The notes under the pieces: generated by a model | Told to the model about the DNA's origin: nothing | The model's database searches: none | The model's input: the letters and a program-made list of their open reading frames with translations, nothing else | Shown here: positions 11,389 through 20,317 of the stretch, piece by piece | Numbering within the stretch: position 1 is the stretch's first letter | How the letters are laid out: every line of letters starts with the position of its first letter | Source of the DNA: Salticus scenicus | Lineage: Eukaryota; Arthropoda; Arachnida; Araneae; Salticidae | NCBI GenBank assembly: GCA_963930645.1 | Contig: OZ005649.1 | Coordinates: 43,530,275-43,594,274, forward strand | Direction: 5' to 3' | DNA length: 64,000 nt | Position numbers and translations under genes: made by a program

Positions 11389-11819
11389 GGGCCCTCTTCA
11401 CTCACCGCGGCCGGAAGCCGAAACTAATGTTATTCTATGGGAATTTTTTCTTTACAAATAACTTATTAACTAATACATATTTTTAAATTCTGTTTTCACA
11501 TTCTGGAAATTTCCAGCTGTTAAATTGATGGACCTTTTTTAAAAAAATATTTTTTTAATTTTTTATATTTTATTTTGAAGCTGCAAAATACGAATTTTCA
11601 ATATGTGATTTTTTTTTCATTTTGCAATTTAAAAATAAAATATTAAAAATTAAAAAAATACATTTTTAAAAAAGGTGCGTCAATTTAACAGTTGGGAATT
11701 TTCTGAATGTGAAAACAGAATTTAAAAATATGTATTAGTTAATAAGTTATTTGCAAAGAAAAATTTCCCATAGAATAACATTGGCTCGGGCTTCCGGCGA
11801 CGGTAAGTGAAGAGGGCCG
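11389..11819. mobile_element. piggyBac-type fold-back MITE (TTAA duplication)
   Basis: The left end GGGCCCTCTTCACTCACCGC and the right end (complement CGGCCCTCTTCACTTACCG) continue as inverted arms of about 150 bp or more. TTAA flanks both ends (11,385-11,388, 11,820-11,823), and unit A shows one TTAA in GGGACTTAAATCCCTG. TTAA targeting is characteristic of piggyBac. Almost the whole 431 bp folds on itself; it encodes nothing. Confidence 0.85.
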
Positions 11820-12054
11820 TTAAATCCCTGAATTTGCTGGTGGTTGTTCTACGGTTTGTAGTTACGGTAGAGGCCCTGTTTAAAATGGAACTACTTCTCT
11901 TATAGGCAGCCTCAAGCAGTCCTGATCAGCCACTGGACCTGATGTAAAGATGGTAACCTTCCTTCGTTTATATTTTTATTATTTATCTAAATGGTTTTTT
12001 TCATTTAAATAAATAAGAACTACCCCCACTTTGTTAATCTGTGACATTTAAGTT

Positions 12055-12192
12055 TACCTTTTATCTTTCTTTTTTTTTTTTTTTTTTTGGAGGTTTATAA
12101 TTTATGTATAGATTTAACAATTTTGATACTGATATATTATCAAGATAAATGATGGACAATTTTTGTCTGATGACTGAACCTACTATTTTGGA
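12055..12192. other. Flank of the palindromic element
   Basis: AT-rich with a T run (about 12,070-12,088). It ends in TTTTGGA before the duplicated CACTAT. The original insertion site would read TTTTGGACACTATGAAGTT. Confidence 0.6.
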
Positions 12193-12221
12193 CACTATAG
12201 TAGTGTAATATTGACATTTCT

Positions 12222-12330
12222 GCGCCCGCTGCACCGCTGCACGGGCATGGGGCGTGGGGGCTATGCTGCCGCGCCGTTATCTTATCAGCATCCGGGGTTG
12301 CATGAGGCTGTTATCTATCTGACCTCCACA
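12222..12330. other. GC-rich terminal segment of left arm
   Basis: The first ~130 bp hold GC-rich sequence (GCGCCCGCTGCACCGCTGCA, GGGGCGTGGGGGC, GCTGCCGCGCC) in strong contrast to the AT-rich rest. The mirror is at about 28,855-28,963. In protein-primed linear genomes terminal segments hold the replication origin; applying that here is inference. Confidence 0.5.
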
Positions 12331-14317
12331 GTCTTAAGAAAGGAAATCGTTATCTTTAATGATAATGAATATTATTTACATTAATTAATGAAGAATTATG
12401 GTAATTTGAAATATTTTAAACTTAGAAAAAAAAATTATGATTTTAAGAATTTCTTATGTTTGATCAGAGCTTTTTTTAAAATCCGTTTAAACATTTTTCT
12501 TATACGACCATGACTTTCCCATTTAGAAATTAGGTTAAATATTTTTTTTTTAATAAAGAGATAAGTGCATGATTTTGTGTTATATGTAGTAATAATTGTG
12601 AAATCCACTGCTTATCTTTGAAATAGAGTATTTAAAGAACTTTATCAGTGCACTTTCTTAAATTACAGGATGTTGATATTATCTTGGAATTTGTTTTTTT
12701 GTTTGAACTTCCATTTTATAATAAAATAGTTATATGTCAAATAAATAGAGATTATTGTAAATGAGTTGTCTTAGAAATTTTGTGAAAGAAAATTGAAATA
12801 ATGTGGTAAGTGCGTATTTTCGGATATATGTAGAAATAGTGATTATCTTTGCAATTCAGGAAATGGTTAAACATGTATTCATGAGATCTTGATTATACAC
12901 TTTTAAATAGATAATGAGTTGTATTAGAAATTATGTAAGAAGATATTTTTATGTACTTAATTGTTAGATAAGTAGTTTTCGTTTAAATATACGTGATTTA
13001 GGATGAAACATTGATAGTGAATTCGCATAGATAATTACTGAGTTGCGATAACTGATAGCGTTTCCCAAATATTTAAAGTGTTAACCAATATCAGTTTTTT
13101 TTTTCGGATAAAGTCTATTGATATATTTTTATCAACTTGCTACTTTTAGTGAAAAGTTTAATTAAGAATTAATTAATAATTGCGTCGAGGTTTTGAATGT
13201 GTAATGATAATATTTTTAGACATGTACTCATCTTTGATATGACGTAGAATTGAACCCGTCACCTTTTCAACTTAAGTGCTCATAGAGGTATGAATTTACA
13301 TTAATTATCGATTTTAAACTTAGAAAAAAAAAAAAAATGTGATTTTTAAAAAGAGAATTTTAATGATCGATGGTGTTAGTCGATCTGAGAGAATTTATTT
13401 TCTTTTTAATAAAGAATTTAACGAGAGGCAATGTATTTCGAGGACTTAGCATTTTTCGCGATGGTCGGTAAATTTAATTGAATGAATTTAGGTGTTGTCA
13501 TTCGGAGATTTATATTAGTAAATTTTTATAGAACATGTTGATTTAGGAGAAAATAATTATGGTATTATAAAATTAAGTGTTTTTATATACAGATATTTTT
13601 GAGCTACCATGACCCAATCGAAAGCATGTATTTTTAATAAATAGTATTATAAAATTAAGTGATATTTTTGAACTACCATGAAGCATGTATTTTTAATGAT
13701 TATAAAATTAAGCACTTAATACGTCATACTACGATAAACTCATTTTGTTTGATTATCTTATATACTTCTACTAAACTAGTTAAAAAAACTTTTTTGAATT
13801 ATTCACCTTAAAGTGAAAATACTATACTACAGAGTTAACATTTATTTAATTCATTAAAAAATATGCTTCTTGAAAATAATGAGCTATCTAGAAGTATTTT
13901 TCATTGATATATTTATTTAATAACATTAATTTAAGAACTTTATTTTATAAATTAACTCCTATCAACCAATAACATTTTATCACACAACAGAGTTATAGTA
14001 GATTTTATTTAACTTATCATAAGCTAAAATCAAACCAGGCACTTCTTAATCTTATATTCATGTATTTGCATATTTTGTATATTTATGCATCCTTAAGTAT
14101 TTTAGTTATGTAATATTTTAAAATGTGATTGGAAAAAAAATATTTCGCATTATAAATGTAATTTAAGTTTATGCACGCACACACATAGAAAAATTTAATT
14201 ATTTATTTTTTAATCTTAATAGATTCAAACGGAAATTTAAAAGTTAAGCATATGTACATTGCAAAATTGATTAAGATTTAATATTACAAACTTAATTATA
14301 TTGAGTGAAATTATGAT
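12331..14317. other. Non-coding part of left arm
   Basis: About 2 kb of AT-rich sequence without a credible gene. A degenerate motif (GAGCTACCATGACCCAATCG, then AAAGCATGTATTTTTAATAA) occurs near 13,600 and 13,672 and, changed, near 15,229. Mirrored at about 26,857-28,854. Confidence 0.6.
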
Positions 14318-15125
14318 ATAACTTATTAAATAAGTAATACTTGTAAATATTACAAAAATGTTGATACACATTAAGGTTTAATTGTTGCTTAGTTATATTT
14401 TATGTGCATATTTAGTACTTTTTGTGATGTAATGTAGCTTATTAGATGTCCAATAGTTATAAATGATGCAAAAATGTTGAAATACATTAAGATTTCTTAC
14501 TTACTTAGTTATATTTTATGTGCATATTTAGTACTTTTGTGATGATATGCAACTTATTAGACGTACAATAGTTATAAATATTGCAAAAATGTTGAAGTAC
14601 ATTAAGGTTTAATAGTTGCTTAGTTATATTTTATGTGCATATATAGTACTTTTTGTGACGTAATGTAGCTTATTAGATGTACAATAGTTATAAATGATAT
14701 AAAAATGTTGAAGTACATTAAGGTTTAAGAGTTGCTTAGTTATATTTTATGTGCATACATAGTACTTTTTGTGATGTAATGTAGCTTATTAGATGTACAA
14801 TATTTATAAATGATATAAAAATGTTGAAGTACATTAAGGTTTAATAGCTGCATAGTTATATTTTATGAATTTATATAGTACTTTTTTGTGATGATATGTG
14901 ACTTATTAGGTGAACGATAATTATAAATGATGCAAAAATGTTGAAGTACATTAAGGTTTAATACTTGCTTAGATATATTTCATGTGGATATATAGTACTT
15001 TTTGCGATGTTATGTAACTTTTTAAATGAATAATACTTATAAATATTGCAAAAATGTTGAAGTACATTAAGGTTTAATACTTACTTAGTTATATTTTATG
15101 TGTATATAGTACTTTTTGTGATACA
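14318..15125. repeat. 116-bp satellite, left arm
   Basis: About seven tandem units. The marker AAAAATGTTGA recurs at 14,354, 14,470, 14,585, 14,701, 14,817, 14,934 and 15,050, a period of 115-117 bp. Each unit also has ACATTAAGGTTTAAT and TAGTACTTTTTGTGATG. The array ends about 420 bp upstream of the first zinc-finger promoter. Confidence 0.9.
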
Positions 15126-15435
15126 AAATTTTCTCGGGGGATAGTAGTTTTCAAGCGATTTTAACCACAGGAATACACTCTGTTTAAGATAGAAATAGAT
15201 GCACTAGTATTGAACATGCTGGCTTCTTTTATGGTCACGTGATCCAATCAGAAGCATGGATTTTTAATAATTGTAAAATTAAGTGATTTTAGTATACAAG
15301 TTTCGGAAAAAACCATGAAAAACCTCAAACGAATAGTCTACAAGCTTTAAAATCTGTGATGCGCAAATTATTTGTTTTAACATGTTGATAAACTGGATTA
15401 CATTAAAAGGTTTGGGTATTAAAATGATACATATT

Positions 15436-15580
15436 TGGCGAGATTAACAAGGTTATAAAAAATTTGGGTGCTTTCCTAGTGTACGAATTTAGGTTATATT
15501 TGGCGTGATTTCGCCGATAATTACAAATTTGATGGTAATCCTACAGTATAAATGCAGTTGCAAAGAAATTTTTGTCAGTT
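15436..15580 (+). promoter_or_regulatory. Promoter of zinc-finger gene 1 (left arm)
   Basis: TATAAAT at 15,547-15,553 is followed at the right distance by an arthropod initiator TCAGTT (15,575-15,580; predicted +1 A at 15,577, 30 bp from the TATA T). The same TATAAATNCAG...TCAGTTGCTG layout precedes gene 2. Upstream are TTTGGCGAGATT (15,436) and TTTGGCGTGATTTCGCC (15,499), which resemble E2F sites. Confidence 0.75.
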
Positions 15581-15658
15581 GCTGCTGTATTTTTGAGGAG
15601 CGCGCACGTTTAATTTTGTAACTTAGATTCTGTGTAACACCGTACTTTGTAGTGAGAG

Positions 15659-16636
15659 ATGGATTTAACTGAAGAAACACATATTTCACATGAGTTGTCA
15701 TTAAGCTTGGATACTAAGAAAGTACCAAAAACTTTTAGCTGTGTTTCTTGCAGTATGATATTTAAACGAAAATGGGATTTGGCTCGTCATATAAGAATTC
15801 ATCTCAACGAAAAATCTTTTATTTGCAATGTATGCCAGAAAGCATTTACCAGATCAGATAAGTTAAATAGACATTTAAAAATTCATGAAAAGACACCCAT
15901 AGAATACAGATGTGAACAATGTACCGAATCCTTTAATCATAAATATCAGTTGCTGCTGCATATTAGAAAAAACCATCGAAAACCTTTGTTAGAACATCCA
16001 TGCGGTCAATGTGCAGAAACATTTAGACAGAAATATAAATTATTGAAACATGTTAGAAGAAATCATCGAAAACCTCTGCCAGTACATTCTTGTAATGAAT
16101 GTGCAGAAACATTTAGTCAGAAATATAAATTATTAGAGCATGTTAAAGAAAGTCATCGAAAACCCTCATCGCAAGGTGCATTAAAGCAAACGATGAAGTC
16201 TGACCGAGATTTGCTTAAGGAGAAAACTATACATTTTAAAAGAAAAAATGCTCTTAATACTTTTTTTACAATCACCACATTCGATAATAAAAACAATGAT
16301 ATGGATTTGTTGTCATTTTTTAATAATTTAAGAACTGACATTTTAAACGAATTAAACTTTCAATTAAATGAGAAAAAAGCATTTAAATGGTACACAAACG
16401 CAAAAGTTATCCTTAGACGTACCTCATCAGTTGGAGAAGAAGAGTATATTTCACCAAATTTTAGATCAAAAACTATAATAGCTCTTTTATCAAGTGATTT
16501 GGATAGTGATCTTGAAAGGGGTTTTAACAAGATGATAAAAAGTTTTGATGAATTTAATCAACGAGGATCTGGTTGGATATTATCAGAAATTATCAAATTA
16601 GAACTTTGTATGGCAAAATATCGACCCTTTTACTAA
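15659..16636 (+). CDS. C2H2 zinc-finger protein 1 with Polinton-type C-terminus
   Basis: 325 residues with five C2H2 fingers (Cys pairs 28/31, 56/59, 85/88, 115/118, 145/148; His pairs 44/48, 72/76, 101/106, 131/136, 161/166). Fingers 3-5 share NHRKPL-type linkers and an H-x4-H ending, so they arose by internal duplication. The linkers are not the classical TGEKP type, so nucleic-acid binding is likely but specificity cannot be read. Residues ~210-325 have no fingers and end in SGWILSEIIKLELCMAKYRP; from memory this resembles the segment that precedes the polymerase in large proteins of arthropod Polinton-like elements, cut short here. The start follows a TATA/Inr promoter with an 82-bp leader, and the MDLTEE opening parallels gene 2. 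The identical protein is encoded in the right arm. Role unknown; DNA binding for replication or transcription of the element is a guess. Confidence 0.85.
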   Translation: MDLTEETHISHELSLSLDTKKVPKTFSCVSCSMIFKRKWDLARHIRIHLNEKSFICNVCQKAFTRSDKLNRHLKIHEKTPIEYRCEQCTESFNHKYQLLLHIRKNHRKPLLEHPCGQCAETFRQKYKLLKHVRRNHRKPLPVHSCNECAETFSQKYKLLEHVKESHRKPSSQGALKQTMKSDRDLLKEKTIHFKRKNALNTFFTITTFDNKNNDMDLLSFFNNLRTDILNELNFQLNEKKAFKWYTNAKVILRRTSSVGEEEYISPNFRSKTIIALLSSDLDSDLERGFNKMIKSFDEFNQRGSGWILSEIIKLELCMAKYRPFY

Positions 16637-16675
16637 ATATTGGTTGAATCTTAAAAAATTATTGTAAGCTAACAA

Positions 16676-16734
16676 AAACTTTGTCACAAAAACGATTGTG
16701 TAAGAACGATGTCTGTAAAAATACTTATATAAAA

Positions 16735-16767
<33 letters not shown>

Positions 16768-17030
16768 TTTCAGTTTATTACCTGATATGAAAGATTTTAA
16801 AGACTGAAATTTTATAAAAATTTTTAAAAAGTGAAAACTTTGTTACAAAAACGATTGTATAAAAATGATATATGTAAAAATACTTATATAAAAATTACAT
16901 TTTTTAGTTTATTACCTGATATGAAAGTTTTTAAAGATTGAAATTTTAAAAAGTGGAAACTTTGTTACAAAAACGATTGTATAAAAATGATATATGTAAA
17001 AATCTTATAATTTGAAAAAATAAAAGTATG
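16676..17030. repeat. Tandem repeats downstream of gene 1 (left arm)
   Basis: Three units of roughly 120-155 bp beginning near ACTTTGT(C/T)ACAAAAACGATTG recur at about 16,678, 16,836 and 16,960. They include TTATTACCTGATATGAAAG and an (AT)n tract. A possible poly-A signal AATAAA lies at 17,019-17,024. The mirror copy in the right arm was split by the 1.97-kb insertion. Confidence 0.75.
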
Positions 17031-17191
17031 TGTATAAAAATTGTATTTTAAATTATTTATTTCATACAAAAATTTTGAAGTCTAAAATTTTAAGAAAAGT
17101 TTGAACTATAAACATTATTTATAAATTCACTTATATTAATGTAGAGGTATTTAAATAGAAATGTTTTATATTTATTTTAACTAAGTAATAT

Positions 17192-17229
<38 letters not shown>

Positions 17230-17693
17230 TATATATTTTATAAAAACGAAAAATATTATTACATATATAAATTGTTATTTTATAGTAAATATAATCTTAC
17301 CAATTTTAGAGATTGCATCAAAAAATCACAAACTTTGCAATTTTAGCATTAACCATTTCACATATAGTCTACGGAAATACTAACCTACTTAAAAGTTTAA
17401 CTTTACTGCATATCTTAAACTAACTTATCAGATATACTGCATATATGGAATTAGAATGAACAAATTATCTGTTTTAGCACGTTGATAAACTGAAATACTT
17501 TATAAGATTTAACCATTAAAGTATCATATTTGACAAGATTTAGAATTCTTTTAGCGAAAATTTTTAATGTATTTGAGGATAAACTAGAATATTTTTCAAG
17601 ATTTGGCTATTAAAATAACATATCTGCTAAGATTTGGCGAGATTTTTTTAAATGTATTTGGCAATAAATACTGATTTGGCATTAAACATAGAG
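17031..17693. other. Intergenic region between the two zinc-finger genes
   Basis: Holds a 34-T run (17,193-17,226) and the upstream promoter region of gene 2. A distal block GTTTTAGCACGTTGATAAACTG (17,474) matches GTTTTAACATGTTGATAAACTG upstream of gene 1 (15,374), so the whole upstream region is duplicated between the genes. Confidence 0.65.
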
Positions 17694-17730
17694 TATAAAT
17701 TCAGTCTCAGAGGAAAATTTAATCAGTTGC
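17634..17730 (+). promoter_or_regulatory. Promoter of zinc-finger gene 2 (left arm)
   Basis: TATAAAT at 17,694-17,700 and initiator TCAGTT at 17,723-17,728 (predicted +1 at 17,725, 31 bp spacing). TTTGGCGAGATT at 17,634 and TTTGGCA at 17,658 and 17,675 repeat the upstream motif of gene 1. Confidence 0.75.
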
Positions 17731-17795
17731 TGACTTGTTTTCGTGGCTCAGTTTTCATATAGCATTTTTAAAGTTTTACTTTGATTAATTTTATA

Positions 17796-18872
17796 ATGGA
17801 TCTATCTGAGGAAGTACAAGTTTCTGTTCATCAACAACCCTCTTCATCATGTTTTGAAGATGAGAAGTTGTCTAATCGTTTAAAGTATAATGTCACTTTA
17901 CACTTTAAGGATGCAAAGCCCTTTATTTGCGATATATGTAAGAAAGCATTTAGGAGATCGTACGGTTATAAAAGACACTTAAAAACTCATGAAAAACCTC
18001 GCATAGGATATGGGTGTGAATACTGCATGGAAAATTTTAGTCGTAAACGGGATTTTTTAAAGCATAATGCAAAAATTCATAAAAAGACTTTGCATAATCA
18101 CAGTTGTGATGAATGTAGTGAAGTGTTTAGAACTAAACAAGATTTATTGAATCATAAAAAAATGCTACATCGAAAGGTTTTACCTGAATATCTATGTGTA
18201 GAATGCAACGAAAGTTTTCGATATAAGTATGAATTATTACAACATAACAGAAAAAATCATCGTAAAGATTCTTCTGCTTACGTATGTACAAAATGCAATG
18301 AACGAAATACTCTCAACTTAGACAGTGAAAATATGAACTTAACGAATTTTTTGAATAATTTGAATACTGCTTTTTTAACCAACACCTATTCTTTAGCCAA
18401 AAGCTTTCATGATGAAAATAACAATACGTATTTTTTAATATTTTTAAATAATGAAAATATGAATACCGAACGCATAACACAAAATATTGACTCACCAACC
18501 AACAACTTTGAGAGTGTAAATGCGAACTTAACGAATTTTTTAGATAATCAAAATAATGTTTTCGGTTCATCAACCAGTGAAAATGTGATCTTATCAAATG
18601 TTTTGGATAATAATGAAAATGCATACAACGTTTTACCCACTGCTAATGGAAATATGAATACTGAATGTTTGACACAAAGTAATATTTATGACTCACCAAC
18701 GAACAACTTTGAGAATATAAATGTGGACTTTACGAATTTTAATGTAGAGTGTATGAGTAATCAAAATAATTTTTCACCGGTGAGTGTTGATAACGACTTG
18801 TTGACATTTTTGGATAATTTTAATGTAGAATGTATAACTCAATGTAACCTTAACGATTCAACAACAATTTAG
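17796..18872 (+). CDS. C2H2 zinc-finger protein 2 with Asn-rich repeat tail
   Basis: Paralogue of gene 1. The frame opens at 17,781 (363 residues), but I prefer the second Met (17,796; MDLSEE, 358 residues), which aligns with MDLTEE of gene 1. Four complete fingers remain (Cys 50/53, 79/82, 109/112, 139/142; His 66/70, 95/100, 125/130, 155/160, in the 363-residue numbering). The first finger of gene 1 has lost its cysteines here, and a sixth finger stops after its Cys pair (169/172). From ~180 on the protein is an Asn-rich, low-complexity tail with diverged repeats of LTNFLDN and SPTNNFE, like a prion-like or activation segment. The Polinton-like C-terminus of gene 1 is absent. AATAAA at 18,914-18,919 follows the stop by 42 bp. 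Function unknown; the fingers suggest DNA binding. Confidence 0.83.
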   Translation: MDLSEEVQVSVHQQPSSSCFEDEKLSNRLKYNVTLHFKDAKPFICDICKKAFRRSYGYKRHLKTHEKPRIGYGCEYCMENFSRKRDFLKHNAKIHKKTLHNHSCDECSEVFRTKQDLLNHKKMLHRKVLPEYLCVECNESFRYKYELLQHNRKNHRKDSSAYVCTKCNERNTLNLDSENMNLTNFLNNLNTAFLTNTYSLAKSFHDENNNTYFLIFLNNENMNTERITQNIDSPTNNFESVNANLTNFLDNQNNVFGSSTSENVILSNVLDNNENAYNVLPTANGNMNTECLTQSNIYDSPTNNFENINVDFTNFNVECMSNQNNFSPVSVDNDLLTFLDNFNVECITQCNLNDSTTI

Positions 18873-18913
18873 ATTTTTATGAACCTGTTTTTATATTGAT
18901 AATAATAATGTAA

Positions 18914-18919
18914 AATAAA
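18914..18919 (+). terminator. Poly-A signal of gene 2 (left arm)
   Basis: AATAAA 42 bp after the gene 2 stop codon, in a TA-rich tail followed by a GT-rich TTGTGTTTTT element. The mirror signal is at 20,271-20,276 on the minus strand. Confidence 0.6.
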
Positions 18920-19085
18920 TTATTTTAATCAAAAATTGTGTTTTTATTATGAAATTACTTTCTACACATCATTTTATATTACAATAGATACGTTAAGTCA
19001 CGAAAAAAAATCTTAACATGTGTAAATATATTTTTGCTTTCTTATTAACTAAATCGTTTAATACAATAAGACTTGGTGATTTTAA

Positions 19086-19329
19086 TTCGTTTTAAAGAAA
19101 TTCTCCCCCAACAAATTGGAATGGGACGAAGTGACTTATAAAAACCGTAAAATAAAGAACTCTAATATTGCTGATTTATTAAATATTTTCTTCGAATAAG
19201 AAAGTGCCTATCAATGCACAGGGCGAATTGTTGCAAGCTCTTAATGATATTTCTAAAACCTTTATTAAAAACAAATTTTTGTTATCTTCTGTACCCAAAT
19301 GTAGCCCCACCTATTGGTTAAATTTTTAA
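19086..19329 (+). pseudogene. Frameshifted gene relic next to the palindrome centre (left arm)
   Basis: Two overlapping frames read as protein-like sequence. The first is open from 19,086 to a stop at 19,197-19,199, and a +1 frame continues from about 19,198 to TAA at 19,327-19,329. Composition is ordinary rather than the Phe/Ile/Lys noise of AT-rich DNA (for example WDEVTYKNRK, then QALNDISKTFIKNK). It looks like the 3' end of a gene whose start was lost when the palindrome formed, with one frameshift. I do not recognise the family. It lies on the same strand as the zinc-finger genes. Confidence 0.5.
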
Positions 19330-19339
19330 TATAAAACAC

Positions 19340-19564
19340 TGGTCTCTTTATTTATGTTTAAATAAATGATATAAAAACTGGACTTACCTCAACACAGTTG
19401 TTAATTTGCGTCCTTCTCTTCTACTCGCACGGTGTGAAATGAGCGATAACGCTATTTCTTATCAAGATCACGTGGTAAGCTTTCTTATCTACTATGTCAC
19501 GTGACATTGTCTAGTATGACGTAGTAAGCTACCTACGTCACATGACATTGTCTACTATGACGTA
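19340..19564. other. Centre-proximal part of left arm
   Basis: Contains two ~50-bp tandem copies of GACATTGTCTA(G/C)TATGACGTAGTAAGCT (about 19,503-19,572), each rich in TACGTCA/TGACGTA, the CREB/ATF core. On the minus strand, ACTGTGTTGAG|GTAAGTCC at 19,388/19,387 is a near-perfect splice donor (mirror at 19,802/19,803 on plus). Confidence 0.6.
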
Positions 19565-19625
19565 GTAAGCTAAACACAAACCCTACACTAATGTAGTATA
19601 TGTGACGTAGTAGATACGTGCTAGA
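19565..19625. other. Asymmetric spacer of the palindrome
   Basis: The 61 bp between the arms are not inverted copies of each other. They contain TGACGTAGTAG and GTATATGTG. The arms meet as CTACTATGACGTA and TACGTCATAGTAG. Confidence 0.9.
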
Positions 19626-19860
19626 TACGTCATAGTAGACAATGTCATGTGACGTAGGTAGCTTACTACGTCATACTAGACAATGTCACGTGACATAGTA
19701 GATAAGAAAGCTTACCACGTGATCTTGATAAGAAATAGCGTTATCGCTCATTTCACACCGTGCGAGTAGAAGAGAAGGACGCAAATTAACAACTGTGTTG
19801 AGGTAAGTCCAGTTTTTATATCATTTATTTAAACATAAATAAAGAGACCAGTGTTTTATA
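19626..19860. other. Centre-proximal part of right arm
   Basis: Mirror of 19,330-19,564: CRE-like tandem sites and, on the plus strand, a splice-donor-like GTTGAG|GTAAGT at 19,802/19,803 pointing away from the centre. Confidence 0.6.
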
Positions 19861-20104
19861 TTAAAAATTTAACCAATAGGTGGGGCTACATTTGGGTACA
19901 GAAGATAACAAAAATTTGTTTTTAATAAAGGTTTTAGAAATATCATTAAGAGCTTGCAACAATTCGCCCTGTGCATTGATAGGCACTTTCTTATTCGAAG
20001 AAAATATTTAATAAATCAGCAATATTAGAGTTCTTTATTTTACGGTTTTTATAAGTCACTTCGTCCCATTCCAATTTGTTGGGGGAGAATTTCTTTAAAA
20101 CGAA
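19861..20104 (-). pseudogene. Frameshifted gene relic (right arm copy)
   Basis: Exact inverted counterpart of the relic at 19,086-19,329, with the same frameshift. The break therefore predates the palindrome or was homogenised between arms. Confidence 0.5.
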
Positions 20105-20270
20105 TTAAAATCACCAAGTCTTATTGTATTAAACGATTTAGTTAATAAGAAAGCAAAAATATATTTACACATGTTAAGATTTTTTTTCGTGACTTAACGT
20201 ATCTATTGTAATATAAAATGATGTGTAGAAAGTAATTTCATAATAAAAACACAATTTTTGATTAAAATAA

Positions 20271-20276
20271 TTTATT
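20271..20276 (-). terminator. Poly-A signal of gene 2 (right arm)
   Basis: TTTATT on the plus strand (AATAAA on minus), mirror of 18,914-18,919. Confidence 0.6.
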
Positions 20277-20317
20277 TTACATTATTATTATCAATATAAA
20301 AACAGGTTCATAAAAAT

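Larger units (their letters stand above)
10368..12054 (+). repeat. Tandem unit B of the ~1.04-kb repeat
   Basis: Second copy of unit A in the same orientation, directly abutting it. Without the two inserts at 11,160-11,374 and 11,389-11,819 it is about 1.04 kb. A T run (about 10,622-10,649) replaces a mixed GGAGGGTCTTGGGCC segment of unit A. The unit ends CTGTGACATTTAAG like unit A. Open frames at 10,809-11,159 and 10,868-11,089 parallel those of unit A. Confidence 0.8.

Noticed and set aside
15489..15701. Minus-strand frame across the gene 1 promoter (and its mirror at 25,473-25,685)
   Set aside because: Overlaps the promoter and start of a clear gene on the other strand.
18313..18624. 103-codon minus-strand frame in gene 2 (mirror 20,566-20,877)
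   Set aside because: Shadow of the Asn-rich repeat tail; low-complexity His/Tyr/Phe composition.
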